Source: Bos javanicus
Lineage: Eukaryota > Chordata > Mammalia > Artiodactyla > Bovidae
DNA length: 64,000 nucleotides
Direction of reading: 5' to 3'
NCBI RefSeq assembly: GCF_032452875.1
Contig: NC_083878.1
Coordinates: 61,275,378-61,339,377, forward strand
Shown here: piece after piece, positions 23,220 to 34,212 of the stretch
Layout of the letters: each line of letters begins with the position of its first letter
Position numbering within the stretch: the first letter of the stretch is position 1
Notes under the pieces: generated by a model
The model's input: only the letters and a program-made list of their open reading frames with translations
Database searches by the model: none
What the model was told of the DNA's origin: nothing
Translations under genes and position numbers: made by a program

Positions 23220-23426
23220 TGATTGCCAAGGGTTGTGGGAAAGGGGAAATGGGCAGTTACTATTCAATGGATAAGTTCTGTAAGCAGGAAAATGTTCTGG
23301 AGATGGTGATTGTTGCTCAGCAATAGGCATGTACTTAGGAATACTGAATTGTACACTTAAAAATGGTTAAGAGGGTAAACACTATATGGTGTGTATTTTA
23401 CCAGAGTTAAAACATATTTTAGTTTA

Positions 23427-23560
23427 TTGAAGGCCCAAAAAGGTTTTGTTTTATACCTATTGATATATACATTATTAGGTATTAAAAATGAGAAAAATTT
23501 AAAATATTCACTTAAGATAACAGTAATAAACCACTACATGTTGTAAGTGGTTTTGAACAT
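23427..23560 (-). mobile_element. hAT-Charlie 3' end, antisense (right part)
   Basis: 'aaggcccaaaaaggttttg', 'ctattgatatatacattatt', 'gagaaaaatttaaaatattca' and 'aaaccactacatgtt' continue the Charlie 3' end seen at 18005-18065. Confidence 0.72.
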
Positions 23561-23584
23561 GTATTCTGTTCTGTGTAAGCATCC

Positions 23585-24005
23585 ATTTCCATGGGATATA
23601 AACCTAAAATTTCTGGGTCTTAGGATATGTGCATCTTCAAATTTACCATAGCAGTTGATGCCAGAGTTTTTCCATCAATTCTTTATGAGCTCCCTTTGTT
23701 CCACATCCTGGCCAACACTTGGTATTTTTAATCTTATTAAAATTTAGTTTCATTTTAATTAAGAGACTTAACATTTTTAACCTTTCTCAAGGGAAATATG
23801 TAGTAGTGCCTTCCTTGTTCAATTCACTGAATACTAATGTGAGGGAGTAAATTTTCTTATGTTTCCTGGGTATTTGGATTTTTTTCTTCGTTGAACTGTT
23901 TTTTTACCTATTTTTCTATTGGATTACCTTTTTTTTCTTGCTGTTTTGTAGGGGTTTTTTTGTGTATATTCTGATTATAAGCTCCTTGTTTTATATATAT
24001 GTATA
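23585..24005 (-). mobile_element. Old L1 3' ORF2 fragment, antisense
   Basis: Ordered matches to reversed L1: 'gggtcttaggatatgtgcat', 'gttccacatcctggccaaca', 'cacttggtatttttaatc' and 'gattataagctccttg'. Very diverged. Confidence 0.6.
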
Positions 24006-24500
24006 TGTATAAAATCTGACACCAGGTTTGCTTACCTTTATGGAAAGATAGGAGATGCAGCATGTTAGCATTATAGCATCAGGTACATAGCGCCATATTT
24101 TAGCCCCACCATGAACTGTTTGGTTTTAATGTGAGAAAACCTGGTAAGTAAATGTGGACTACTCTGGCGTGTAAGATTATAAAATGTAAGATCTTGTAAC
24201 AGCCGATATATCCAACTGTCAGATCCCTCAAGGGACTCATTTGTTTACAAGAATCTCACTAAGTACAGGGAAGCTATGGCCTTTGTTTTTCAGTAGGCTT
24301 TTACAATTTATTAACTAATCCAGATGTAGTTCATTAAGATAGGGTCATTTTTGCAATAAATAATGTTGCTTGATAACAAATCTGACATTTTATATTAATC
24401 TTATCTAGTACATTCCCATGGAAATATGCTAGAAAGTAAACTGAGGTCATTTCCTCATGAAGAAAGGGTTTAGGTCTGTTGGTTAACCCTTTCTCCCTGG
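24006..24500. other. Intron, nothing recognised
   Basis: A short stretch between L1 pieces with no assignable family and no exon signal I trust. Confidence 0.35.
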
Positions 24501-24514
24501 AAAAAAATTGGTAT

Positions 24515-25217
24515 CTTTACAAAATTGAACTTTCTAATCCATGAATATGGTATATTTCTCAATCTGTTTAGATCTCCATTATTTTCTCATAATAATGCTT
24601 GATAGATTTTTTATAGATGTCATGCACATTATTTATAGGTTTATTTCTTAGTACTTTAACATAAAATACCTTAAAAATTTTAATTTCTGACTGCTTTTGT
24701 TGGTGTATAAGAATGCAGTTGGTTTTGTACATTGTTTTTTATATCCTACAACCTTTTAAAATTCTCTTATTCGAATCAGTTATCTGTAGATTTCTTTAGA
24801 TTTTCTATATAATCACATTATATATAAATAATATCAGTTGTAATTTTGTTTCTTTTCTAATAATTATACCATTATGTATTTTTCCAGCCTTAATGCAACT
24901 GCTAGGACCTTCAGTACAATGTTGAATAAAAGTGGTGAAAGATTCTCAATCTCAAAGGGAAAGCATTGAATATTTTACCATTGTGATATTTGTTATAGTC
25001 TTTATACAAGTTAAGGAATTTTTTTGTTACTGTTAGTTTGCCAAGGTTATTTTATAGAATATAAATGAGCATAAAATTTTATTAATTTTCTCTATTTAGA
25101 TGGTTTCTGCATGTTTTCCCTGTAATCTGTTAATATGGCAAGTTACTTCAATAGATTTGCTAATAATAAATCAAATATGCATTCCTGTGCTAAGTCCAGT
25201 TTGTTCAATTTATAAAT
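24515..25217 (-). mobile_element. Old L1 ORF2 fragment, antisense
   Basis: Matches reversed L1 ORF2, for example 'gaacttctaatccatgaa'-like text, 'tttcttagtactttaacata' and 'tttgctaataataaatc'. It hosts the BOV-A2 at 25218 and the inverted L1 at 25580, then resumes at 26969. Confidence 0.7.
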
Positions 25218-25475
25218 TGCCCCACTCCAGTACTCTTGCCTGGAGGATCCCATGGATGGAGGAGCCTGGTAGGCTGCAGTCCATGGGGTCGCTAAGAGTC
25301 GATACTACTGAGCAACTTCACTTTCACATTTCACTTTCATGCATTGGAGAAGGAAATGGCAACCCAGTCCAGTGTTCTTGCCTGGAGAATCCCAGGAACG
25401 GGGGAGCCTGGTGGGCTGCCGTCAATGGGGTCACACAGAGTCGGGCACGACTGAAGTGACTTAGTAGTAGTAGTA
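25218..25475 (+). mobile_element. BOV-A2 SINE, 5' end lacking
   Basis: It starts within the first monomer at CCCCACTCCAGTACTCTTGC, continues through the linker and second monomer to a (TAG)n tail at 25463-25475. No clean duplication is visible. Confidence 0.9.
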
Positions 25476-25566
25476 GATTCAATATACTAATATTTTCATT
25501 AAGACTTTTGCCTCTATATTCATGACTTTTTTGTAATTTTGTCTTATCCTACTGAATTTTGCTATT

Positions 25567-25579
25567 AAGATTTGCTTGG
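25567..25579. repeat. 13 bp duplication left of the inverted L1
   Basis: AAGATTTGCTTGG, repeated exactly at 26956-26968. Confidence 0.85.
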
Positions 25580-26955
25580 TTTTGATTTGCATTTCTCTAA
25601 TAATTAACACTGATGAACATCTTTTTTTGTGTCTATTGGCCATCTGTGTCTTCTTTGGAGAAATGTCTGTTTAGGTCTTTTGCCCATTTTTTGATTGGGT
25701 TGTTTTTTGGTTATTGAGTTATACGAGCTGTTTATATATTTTGATGCCCTTGATGGTTGCATCATTTGCAAATATTTTCTCCTAGTCTGCAGGTTGGCTT
25801 TTCATTCTGTTTATGTTTTCCTTTACTGTACAGAAGCTTGTAAGTTTGATTTGGTCCCATTTGTTTTTTTTGTTGTTGTTGTTTGTTTTTTTGCTTTTAT
25901 TTATATTGTCCTGGGAGACTGACCTCAGAAAACATTGGTATGATTTATGTCAGAGAATTTTTTTTACCTATGTTCTTTTCTGGCGTTTTATTGTATCATG
26001 TCTTATATTTAGGTCTTTAAGCCATTTTTAGTTTATTTTTGTGTATGTTGTATGGGCGTGTTCTAACTTCATTGATTTACATGCAGCTGTCCAACTTTCC
26101 CAGCACCACTTGCTGAAGAGACTGTCTTTTTCCCATTGTTTATTCTTGCCTCCTTTGTCGTAGGTTAATTGACTGTAGGTATGTGAGTTTATTTCTGGGC
26201 TCCCTGTTCTGTTCCATTGATCCATATATCTGTTTTTGTGCCAATAGCATGATGTGTTTATTACTGTAGCCTTGTAGTATTATCTAAGGTTTAGGAAGAT
26301 TATGCCTCCTGCTTTGTTTTATTTTAAGATTATTTGTTATAGTTCTGTTAAAAATGTCGTGGGTAATTTGATAGGGATCCACTCTTGGACATATATCCAG
26401 AGTTGTATAATTCAAAAATATACATGCACCACTGTGTTCATTTCAGCACTATTTACAATAGCAAGACAACCTAAATGAATACAATAGAATACAATAGAAA
26501 CAACCTAAATGTCTTTTGATAGATGAATAGATAAAGATGTCTTTCTCAGAAAGAGAAAGATACCATATTATATCCCTATATGAGGAATCTAAAATATGAC
26601 ACAAATGAATATGTCTATGAAACAGAAAGAGACTCACAGACATAGAGAACAGACTTGTGGTTGCCAAGCAGGGGTAGGAGAGAGGGATAGTGGGGGAATT
26701 TGGGATAGCAGATGCAAAACAGTATATATAGGATGGATAAACAACAAGGTCCTACTGTGTAACACAAAGAACTGTATTCAGTATCCTGTGATAAGCCAAA
26801 ATGGGAAAAAATATGAAAAATAGTATATATATGTATGACTGAGTCATTTCAGGTTAAGTGACTAGAGGGGTTTGAAAGTCACAGAAATTAGCACAACATT
26901 GTAAATCAATTATATTTCAATAAAAAATTTTTTTAAAGTACCTTGAGGGAAAAAA
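25580..26955 (+). mobile_element. Ruminant L1 with 5' inversion
   Basis: 25580 to about 26377 is antisense L1 ORF2 ('tcttttgcccattttttgat', 'gttctgttccattgatcc', 'tttgatagggat'). About 26378-26955 is sense 3' end ('ccactcttggacatatatcc', 'cagcactatttacaatagc', 'caataaaaaattttttta'). A perfect 13 bp duplication flanks the pair, so it is one twin-primed insertion into an older antisense L1. The 3' end carries an AATAAA then A/T run. Confidence 0.9.
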
Positions 26956-26968
26956 AAGATTTGCTTGG

Positions 26969-27300
26969 ATCATGAAATGAGATGGGGAGTTAAATTCATT
27001 TTTCTTGTTCTCTAGAAGAATTTGTGTAATGTTGGAGATATTTCTTCCTTGGGTATTTGGTAGAATTTGTCATTGAAGCCAACATAATTTTTTATAAGAA
27101 GGTTTTTAATTACAGAGTCAATTTCTTTAAGAGTATTAGAACTCTCCATTTTAATTTTTTAAATTTCTTCTAGCTATGGTTTTCTAGGAATTTCTTCCCT
27201 CTTTTTTTCTTGGTCAGTCATGCTACAGCTTTAATCAATTTTGTCTTTTCAAAGAAGCAACTTCTGGTTTTATTAATCCTTTTTATTGCATGTTTACTGT
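26969..27300 (-). mobile_element. Old L1 ORF2 fragment, antisense (continuation)
   Basis: It continues the L1 interrupted at 25566: 'ctagaagaatttgtgtaatg', 'ggtagaatttgtcattgaagcc', 'ttcaaagaagcaacttctgg'. These are standard reversed ORF2 landmarks. Confidence 0.75.
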
Positions 27301-27314
27301 CTGTTTCATTAGTT

Positions 27315-27480
27315 TTTGTTTTCATTTTTATTGAGGCTAGTTGCTGTACAATATTTATATAAGTTTTAGGTGTACAACATAGTGATTCACAATTTTTAAA
27401 GGTTTTATTCCATTTATAGTTATAAAATATTGGCTGTATTCTTTGTTATATATTTTAGTGCTCTTATCTTTATTATTTTG
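27315..27480 (-). mobile_element. Artiodactyl L1 3' UTR fragment, antisense
   Basis: 'aggtgtacaacatagtgatt', 'atttatagttataaaatatt' and 'gctgtattctttgttatat' match the reversed artiodactyl L1 3' UTR. Confidence 0.65.
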
Positions 27481-28300
27481 TTTTTTCTACTTTTGAGGGT
27501 GGAGAAGATCATATTACTATTAAGGTACAGTTCTACCTCTTCACTCACTCTTCCAGATCAGTGATTAAGAAAGGAGAGTCGCACTCCCTCTGGTTTTCTG
27601 GTCAGTCCAAGTCTTGGCTTGGACATTTCTTAGAAGGTTGTGTAAAGTTGTCTAAGATTTGTTTGCATTTTTAAAAATGTGTTCAAATGTTAGTCCTACT
27701 TTCACGTTAGCAAAAGTACCTCTCAATATGATTCTGTTACAAGAATAATCTTTCTAATTGTCTGGTAGTAGAATAACAAAGCCCAACTTTCAGTTTTACT
27801 ATGAGAATAAAATGAAGTTATTTAAATAAACACACTTTGAAGAAAAGGTGGGAACAGTACTGATACAAGTATTCTTGTTCTCATCACTGCTGCTGTTTTG
27901 GGCTTACCAAATGTAAATTTATCCAAAGTTCCCTCAACCATTTGCAATGATTTACAGTTGAGAGAAGATTCCCCAGAATCACTAGAAGGGAGACCAAAAT
28001 TTCTGCAGCTTCAGCAATGGTAGTGTGTATCTCATTGCTGTGTACTTAGTTCTAGTTCTGGTTCCAATCAGTAATCTAAAATCCAAGAGGCTGAGCAAAG
28101 GGTTTTATTAATAGAATACTCCTAGGTTTCTCTTGGGTTGAATACCTTTTTAAAAATCAATTAATTTAGTGTACAACGGGCTGTGATCTAAATTCTGAAA
28201 AACTTAAGTTGACTGAGGCAATTAACTAGTCTCAAAAAACTGACAGTTTTTATTGAGGTCCTAAAACTGTTCTATCTCAAAGTGTGAAATTTGTGTTGCT
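27481..28300. other. Intron, no repeat recognised
   Basis: Mostly single-copy-looking sequence. An exon-like segment with AG and GT borders at 27958-28019 was examined and not accepted. Confidence 0.4.
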
Positions 28301-28304
28301 TAAG

Positions 28305-28500
28305 AGAACAGGCTCTGGAATGGGAACACCTTAGTATAGATTGTAACTCCTCCAATTTGAGATGTGTAATGTCAGTTTCCTCAACTGAAATTGGAAGTAA
28401 CAATACTATCTCAGAGGAGCTGTGAGATTAAATGAGCTAGTCCATGTATAGATTTTAATATTGCATATGGGACATAGTAGGCTCTCAGAATATACTTTAA
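28305..28500 (+). mobile_element. MIR SINE
   Basis: 'gaacaggctctggaatggga', 'gtcagtttcctcaactgaaa', 'ctgtgagattaaatgagc' and 'gggacatagtaggctctcag' follow MIR in order. Confidence 0.75.
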
Positions 28501-28519
28501 GAGTAAATGAAAAGTTAGT

Positions 28520-28880
28520 CTTTTTGTAGAAAGAAGAACTGAATATTTTGTAGTAAAAATATTATAAGAGACATACAGAATCAAAGGAACAATTAAAAAA
28601 TGCTCCTGCTGAATAGGAGTTGGAATGAGAGTTCATATTGGTGATGACAGTTGAACTTGATCTTGAAAGTGGGGTGGAATTGTAGTAGCTATACTTGGGA
28701 CAGAGGATATTCGTAGTTGGGTGACAATCTGTATGATCAAAGACTGGAAGTGGGGGATCTGGGAGGTAGGCAGAAAAGCAGAGTGATTTTAGAGAATAAT
28801 GAGTGGTCTAGAGGGTAGAAACATTGAAAGAGTTTGCTATTCAGTGCTCAGTATTTTGACATCATGTTTGTATGTTCTGG
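28520..28880 (+). repeat. Ancient mammalian repeat, family unassigned
   Basis: Text such as 'gacagttgaacttgatcttg', 'ggaagtgggggatctggga' and 'agcagagtgattttagagaa' resembles a common old mammalian repeat with 'tgacatttgagcaaagacctg'-type text. It continues past the Bov-tA at 29085. I cannot name the family with confidence. Confidence 0.4.
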
Positions 28881-29083
28881 AGGGCTTCCCTGGTAGCTCA
28901 GCTGTTAAAGAATCCACCTGCCGTGTGGGAGACCTGGGTTCGATCCCTGGGTTGGAAGATCCCCTGGAGAAGGGAAAGGCTACCTACTCCAGTATTCTGG
29001 CCTGGAGAATTCCATGGACTGTATAGTCCATGGGGTCGCAAAGAGTCAGACACAACTGAGCGACTTTCACTTGACACTTTTTG
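28881..29083 (+). mobile_element. Bov-tA SINE, sense
   Basis: Full Bov-tA: head GGCTTCCCTGGTAGCTCAG, B box GGGTTCGATCCCTGG, body ending GAGTCAGACACAACTGAGCG. The B box is intact. No clear duplication seen. Confidence 0.93.
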
Positions 29084-29084
29084 A

Positions 29085-29650
29085 GAGCCATTAGAGACTT
29101 CAACCTGCATTTTTAAATTGTTTCTATGGCAGTGGATCAGAAAAGGGAGAATTTGGAAAAAGGAAGACCTATTAGGAAGATTCTGCAATCACCTAGGCAA
29201 AAGAAGATAAATGGCAAAAAACATTACAACAGTACAATAAAAATTGGCCATGAATTAACTAGTAAAGGATGATAGGTGAAGGAAGAGTTCAAAGCTGATT
29301 CTGAGATTAAGAGTCTAGATGATTGGGACAATTTAATTGTGATATAGTTTGCAGATATAATGAAAATGAAGCAGTTTATAAGGGAAAAGTATAATTATGG
29401 TTTGGGACATATTGAGTTTGAATTTTATGTGGCAGGAAGGACAGCCAGCTGGAAATGTCAGCTTGAGGTAGTATGAGCTATAAATGTCTATTTGGGAATT
29501 ATCTGCATGAAAGTGATGGTTGGAGTCCTGGGAGTGAATCAACTCAAAGTGTGGAGAGAGAAAACTATTTAGAGCAATACCTAGAGGAATATATGCTTGT
29601 ATTAGTGGAAGAAGGAGAAACAGCCAAAGAGGTAGGCATAGTCAGAGGGG
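29085..29650 (+). repeat. Ancient mammalian repeat, family unassigned (continuation)
   Basis: 'gggacatattgagtttgaat', 'cagccagctggaaatgtcag', 'gggaattatctgcatgaaag' and 'aggagaaacagccaaagag' follow the same old repeat as 28520-28880. An open frame at 29473-29658 lies in it and shows no recognisable protein. Confidence 0.4.
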
Positions 29651-29691
29651 TAGAGTAGAAAAAAGTGGAATATAAATTTCTTGTTTTTTTT

Positions 29692-29842
29692 CAGTCACAA
29701 AGTCGTGTCCGATTCTTTGTGACCCCATGGATTGCAGCACGCCAGGCTTCCTTGTCCTTCACCGTCTCCCAGAATTTACTCAAACTCATGTCCATTGAGT
29801 CAGTGATGCCATCCAACCATCTCATCCTCTGTCGCCCCTTCT
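29692..29842 (-). mobile_element. BovB 3' fragment, antisense
   Basis: 'cagtcacaaagtcgtgtcc' then the BovB 3' end to 'catctcatcctctgtcgccc'. About 150 bases, 5'-truncated. Confidence 0.9.
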
Positions 29843-30124
29843 TGTGCAAATTTTTTACAACTATTGAAATTTAGAAAACTTTGCAACAAGTTATTTGACT
29901 AGATTTCCTTAAAGAGATCCTGTTTCTCTTGTTAGCAAGAATAATTAGGTGGCCTTACTATCTTTAGTACTCTGTGTAATATGCTGTGTTAACAGAAATA
30001 ATATATTAATATTATCTGTATTAGAACGTGGAACTACCAAGTCAAACTGGTTTCAAGTCCTTGTTCCTTTCTACTCTCACCACTTTAAATTGACTTTATA
30101 AGCATGATGCTTGACATCTTCTGT

Positions 30125-30398
30125 TGCTGCTGCTGCTAAGTCACGGCAGTCGTGTCCGACTCTGTGCGACCCCATAGACGGCAGCCCAGCAGGCTCCCCC
30201 GTCCCTGGAATTCTTCAGGCAAGAACACTGGAGTGGGTTGCCATTGCCTTCTCCAAAGCATGAAGGTGAAAAGTGAAAGTGAAGTTGCTCAGTCATGTCT
30301 GACTCTTAGCGACCCCATGGACTATAGCCCACCAGGCTCCTTCATCCATGGGATTTTCCAGGCAAGAGTACTGGAGTGGGGTGCCATTGCCTTCTCCG
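30125..30398 (-). mobile_element. BOV-A2 SINE, antisense
   Basis: Starts with the reversed (TGC)n tail, then two reversed monomers ending GCCATTGCCTTCTCC. Perfect 12 bp duplication GACATCTTCTGT (30113-30124 and 30399-30410). Confidence 0.94.
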
Positions 30399-30476
30399 GA
30401 CATCTTCTGTAGTTCTCAGTAAAACTGAGATGATGGAATTTTATCCACAAAGTGGCTTGACTGAGAGAGAACTGGG

Positions 30477-30662
30477 TCTGCATGCTCAGTGCATGCTTCA
30501 GTTGTGTCCGACTCTCTGAGACCCTGTGACTATAGCCCGCCAGGCTTCTCTGTCCATGGACTTCTCCAAGCAAGAATACTGGAGTGGGTTGCCAAGCCCA
30601 GGGATCGAACCCACATCCACATTGCAGGCAGATTCTTTACCACTGAGCTACTGGGGAAGTCA
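30477..30662 (-). mobile_element. Bov-tA SINE, antisense
   Basis: Reversed body then reversed tRNA head ('gggatcgaacccacatcc', 'ctttaccactgagctact'). A short internal deletion removes the 'ccatttccttctcc' part. Flanks AGAGAACTGGG (30466-30476) and AGAAAACTGGG (30663-30673) are the duplication. Confidence 0.9.
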
Positions 30663-30673
30663 AGAAAACTGGG

Positions 30674-31098
30674 AGGATCACTTAATTGTGCAGACTCTCA
30701 TCATTCTTATCATAAGATTACCATTAGAATGGCTTTAAGATATTTCCTCTCAGTGCATAAAAAAAGTCAGCTGTAAAATCTGCACTTTACTTTCCTAAAA
30801 TGTTAAATAGACATGCCTCCTGATACATCTGGTCATTGCAAAAATACAAAAAACAACTTTTAAATAGTTTGGTTCTGCTCTTAATGGCCAGATTTTGGTG
30901 TCTTCTTTTCTTTGGAAAACAATAGATTACAAAGTCACTCGTTGCTTCTTTTTTTTCTACTAAACCCATAAAAAAGATTGTCAAAAATTCCAAGTACCCC
31001 ATTTTTGCCTTTAGAGTATCAATATTACCTTCTAGTTAAAGCATTGTTTGCAAAAAAGTTTTCCACTATCTTGAAGAATTCATAGCCTTTAAAATTTC
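30674..31098. other. Intron, nothing recognised
   Basis: AT-rich intron without an assignable repeat or exon. Confidence 0.4.
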
Positions 31099-32446
31099 CA
31101 GTTCAGTTCAGTCGCTCAGTCATCTCCAACTCTTTGCAACCCGATGAACCATAGCACACCAGGCCTCCCTGTCCATCACCAACTCCCAGAGTTTACCCAA
31201 ACTCATGTCCATCGAATCGGTGATGCCATCCAACCATCTCATCCTCTGTCGTCCCCTTCTCCTCCTGCCCTCAATTCCTCCCAGCATCAGAGTCTTTTCC
31301 AGTGAGTCAACTCTTCACGTGAGGTGGCCGGAGTATTGGAGTTTCAGCTTTAGCATCAGTCCTTCCAATGAACACCCAGGACTGATCTCCTTCAGAATGG
31401 ACTGGTTGGATCTCCTTGCAGTCCAAGGGACTCTCAAGAGTCTTTTCCAACACCACAGTTCAAAAGCGTCAATTCTTCAGTGCTCAGCTTTCTTCACAGT
31501 CCAACTCTCACATCCATACATGACCACTGGAAAAACCATAGCCTTGACTAGACAGACCTTTGTTGGCAAAGTAATATCTCTGCTTTTGAATATATCTAGG
31601 TTGGTCATAACTTTCCTTCCAAGGAGTAAGCATATTTTAATTTCATGGCTGCAGTCACCATCTGCACTGATTTTGGAGCCCCCAAAAATAAAGTCTGACA
31701 CTGTTTCCCCATCTATTTCCCATGAAGTGATGGGACCAGATGCCATGATGTTAGTTTTCTGAATGTTGAGCTTTAAGCTAACTTTTTCACTCTCCTCTTT
31801 CACTTTCATCAAGAGGCTCTTTAGTTCCTCTTCACTTTCTGCCATAAGGGTGGTGTCATCTGCATATCTGAGGTTACTGATATTTTTCCTGGCAATCTTG
31901 ATTCCAGCTTGTGCTTCTTCCAGCCCAGCGTTTCTCATGATGTACTCTGCATAGAAGTTAAATAAGCAGGGTGACGATATACAGCCTTGACGTACTCCTT
32001 TTCCTGTTTGGAACCAGTCTGTTGTTCCATGTCCAGTTCTAACTGTTGCTTCCTGACCTGCATACAGGTTTCTCAAGAGGCAGGTCAGGTAGTCTGGTAT
32101 TCCCATCTCTTTCAGAATTTTCCACAGTTTATTGTGATCCACACAGTCAAAGGCTTTGGCATAGTCAAGAAAGCAGAAATAGATGTTTTTCTGGAACTCT
32201 CTTGCTTTTTTGATGATCCAGCAGATGTTGGCAATTTGATCTCTGGTTCCTCTGCCTTTTCTAAATCCAGCTTGAACATCTGGAAGTTCACGGTTCATGT
32301 ATTGCTGAAGCCTGGCTTGGAGAATTTTAAGCATTACTTTCCTAGCATGTGAGATGAGTGCAATTGTGTGATAGTTTGAGCATTCTTTGACATTGCCTTT
32401 CTTTGGGATTGGACTGAAAACTGACCTTTTCCAGTCCTGTGGCCAC
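31099..32446 (-). mobile_element. BovB LINE fragment, antisense, 1.35 kb with open polymerase segment
   Basis: The minus strand holds a 285-residue open stretch (31477-32334) with PDVQAGFRKGRGTRDQIAN, FLDYAKAFDCVDHNKLW (motif A), GVRQGCISSPCLFNFYAEY, RYADDTTLMAESEEEL (YADD box) and YGCESWTVKKAEH, then a stop where the family normally continues. The tail lies at the left (CAGTTCAGTTCAGTCGCTCAG). The left open piece 31205-31762 is only its shadow. The endonuclease half is missing, so it cannot be autonomous. It looks younger than most copies in the window. Confidence 0.94.
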
Positions 32447-32499
32447 TAAGACCCTCAAAAATAGGGATCAAATACTGATAATGTATCAATGGTAGTAAT

Positions 32500-32700
32500 A
32501 ATAATTGGGGTTCACATTTATCAAACCGTTACTATGTGCCAAGCTTTGTGCTAAAATGTTTTGTGTACATTGATTCATTTAACAGTATTTACTGAGTGCC
32601 TACTATATGCCAGGAACTGTTCTGCGATAGGTTAATAAATAAGACAAACTAAAATCCCTGCCCTCATAGCCCTTTTATTTGTGAGGATGCACAAGTAATA
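32500..32700 (-). mobile_element. MIR/L2-class old repeats, antisense
   Basis: 'actatgtgccaagctttgtg' resembles reversed MIR. 'tactgagtgcctactatatgcc' followed by 'aaatccctgccctcatagcc' is a very common old mammalian repeat signature. The two pieces appear joined at about 32583. Confidence 0.55.
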
Positions 32701-33084
32701 AGCAATAAGTATGACCAATAAGTGCATTTTGGTAATGACCAAAATAAAGTATATGAACTGTAAGAAGATTACAACTACTGTGGAAAGATTAGAGCAAAGA
32801 AAGGAAGGTCATGAGTGCAGGGCTGGTGTTGGGCAGCAGAGATGGGTTGCATTATTAGATGGGGGTGGGGGTTGGGGGGATAAAATACGCCTGATAGAAA
32901 TGGTTATAATTGGAGTTTATATACTGTGTAACTGTAATAATCTGTGTAAAGGTACTAAGGTGGGACCATGCCTGGGGTATCCAAGGAACAGCTAAGAGGT
33001 CAGTTTGGTTCAAAGTGATCAAGGTAAAGAGTGGTAATGAGCATAATGGGTGAGAGGCAGGGGAGGTTAATCTTGCTACTATGA

Positions 33085-33284
33085 AAGTGTTAGTCAGTCA
33101 TGTCTGACTCTGCTACCACATGGACTCTAGTCCACCAGGCTCCTCAGTCCATGGAATTCTCCAGGCAAAAATACCAGAGTGGGTAGCCATCCCTTCTCCA
33201 GGAGATCTTCCTGACACAGGGATCAAACTTGGATCTCCCGCATTGCAGTCAGATTCTTTACTGTCTGAGCCATCAGGGAAGCCC
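33085..33284 (-). mobile_element. Bov-tA SINE, antisense
   Basis: Reversed Bov-tA from 'gaaagtgttagtcagtcatg' to the head 'ctgagccatcagggaagcc'. Flanks TCTTGCTACTATGA (33071-33084) and TCTTGAGGCACTATGA (33285-33300) are an eroded duplication. Confidence 0.92.
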
Positions 33285-33300
33285 TCTTGAGGCACTATGA

Positions 33301-33754
33301 GACAAGTACCAAGATTTTGAAATGATTTGACTGTTTATTTATTACCCTCTGCAAAATACGAGATGAAAAGTCAGTGTTTGTGAAGTTGATGACTCATCAA
33401 ACAGTGACTCTATGTCAGCTTTCTTTTCCTGCAACCAACACGACCATTTTATAGGGCTTATAATTTCATCAGTTTCTTCAATTACATATGACTTCTTTTT
33501 CTTGAAAGTGCAGTAAGTATCCCTGTGAGATGTTTTAATACAAGGGTTCTGTGTTAGAATAAATCCAGTTTACTTTAGTTCTTGTAGCCTTTTCATGTTG
33601 AATGTTCTTAGAAACAAGAATACATTCATAATTATAATGACATGGTAGATTTTCCTCAATTTTTAAGTACAGAAAGCCACTCTAGATTACAGCACGGTGA
33701 CGATGCCATCTAGTACTTTACTTATGTACATGCTATTAATGATTAGAAGTAAGC
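33301..33754. other. Intron, nothing recognised
   Basis: No repeat or exon recognised. Confidence 0.35.
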
Positions 33755-33764
33755 AGTGTAATGA

Positions 33765-33979
33765 CGTGTGTGTGTATGCTCAGTCGCTAACTCATGTCCG
33801 ACTCTTTAGACCCATGGATTGTAGCCTGCCAGGTTCCTCTGTCCATGGGATTTCCCAGGCAAGAATACTAGAGGGAGTAGCCATTTCCTACTCCTGGGAA
33901 TCTTTCTGACCAAGGGATCAAACCTGTGTTCCATTCATTGCAGGTAGATTCTTTACCACTGAGCCACGTGGGAAGCCTG
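33765..33979 (-). mobile_element. Bov-tA SINE, antisense
   Basis: Reversed Bov-tA from 'gctcagtcgctaactcatg' to the head 'ccactgagccacgtgggaag'. Perfect 10 bp duplication AGTGTAATGA (33755-33764 and 33980-33989). Confidence 0.93.
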
Positions 33980-34119
33980 AGTGTAATGATAATTGCAAAT
34001 TATCTGGCCTGTGGGCATACTAACTATGCTTGGAATGAATCAATACCTTAATAGTATAATTTGATCTAGAAAAACCATTTTTTTCTTCTTTTATTTTTAT
34101 GTTTTTTAACACCAAAAGA

Positions 34120-34212
34120 CATTTTTTTATTGGGGTATAGCCAGTTAACAGTGTTGTGATAGTTTCAGGTGAACAGTGAAGGGACTTGGTCATACATATA
34201 TGTATATCCATT
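34120..34212 (-). mobile_element. Ruminant L1 3' end fragment, antisense
   Basis: 'attggggtatagccagttaa' then 'gttgtgatagtttcaggtg' and 'gtgaagggacttggtcatac' is the reversed L1-BT-type 3' end. Confidence 0.75.

Larger units (their letters stand above)
18066..23420 (+). mobile_element. Old L1M copy, sense, nested with later insertions
   Basis: It begins with an L1M-like 5' region ('attctgggaagatagtacag', 'ctctggagtctgttgaaggc'), passes ORF1-like sequence (about 18860-19040), then ORF2 ('gaaaaccctaaagatccctc', 'aaaagaacaaatttgtagagc', 'gaaaagatgttcaatatcac') and ends with the typical 3' end (23290-23415). It is interrupted by SINE or BovB pieces at 19048, 19503, 20112, 22298 and 23025. Subtracting these leaves about 3.6 kb, so the element is internally deleted compared with a 6 kb L1. 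No long open frame survives. Confidence 0.75.

Noticed and set aside
27958..28019. 62-base segment bounded by TTTACAG and GTAGTG, open in two frames
   Set aside because: Weak donor, poor pyrimidine tract, and the peptide is not one I recognise from EHBP1.
28881..28960. tRNA gene (intact A and B boxes)
   Set aside because: It is the tRNA-Glu-like head of a Bov-tA SINE, followed directly by the SINE body; the same holds for the other Bov-tA and CHR heads.
31205..31762. 185-residue + strand open frame, and similar ones at 35763 and 2155
   Set aside because: They are shadows of the BovB minus-strand reading frame; the same shadow recurs at every antisense BovB copy.
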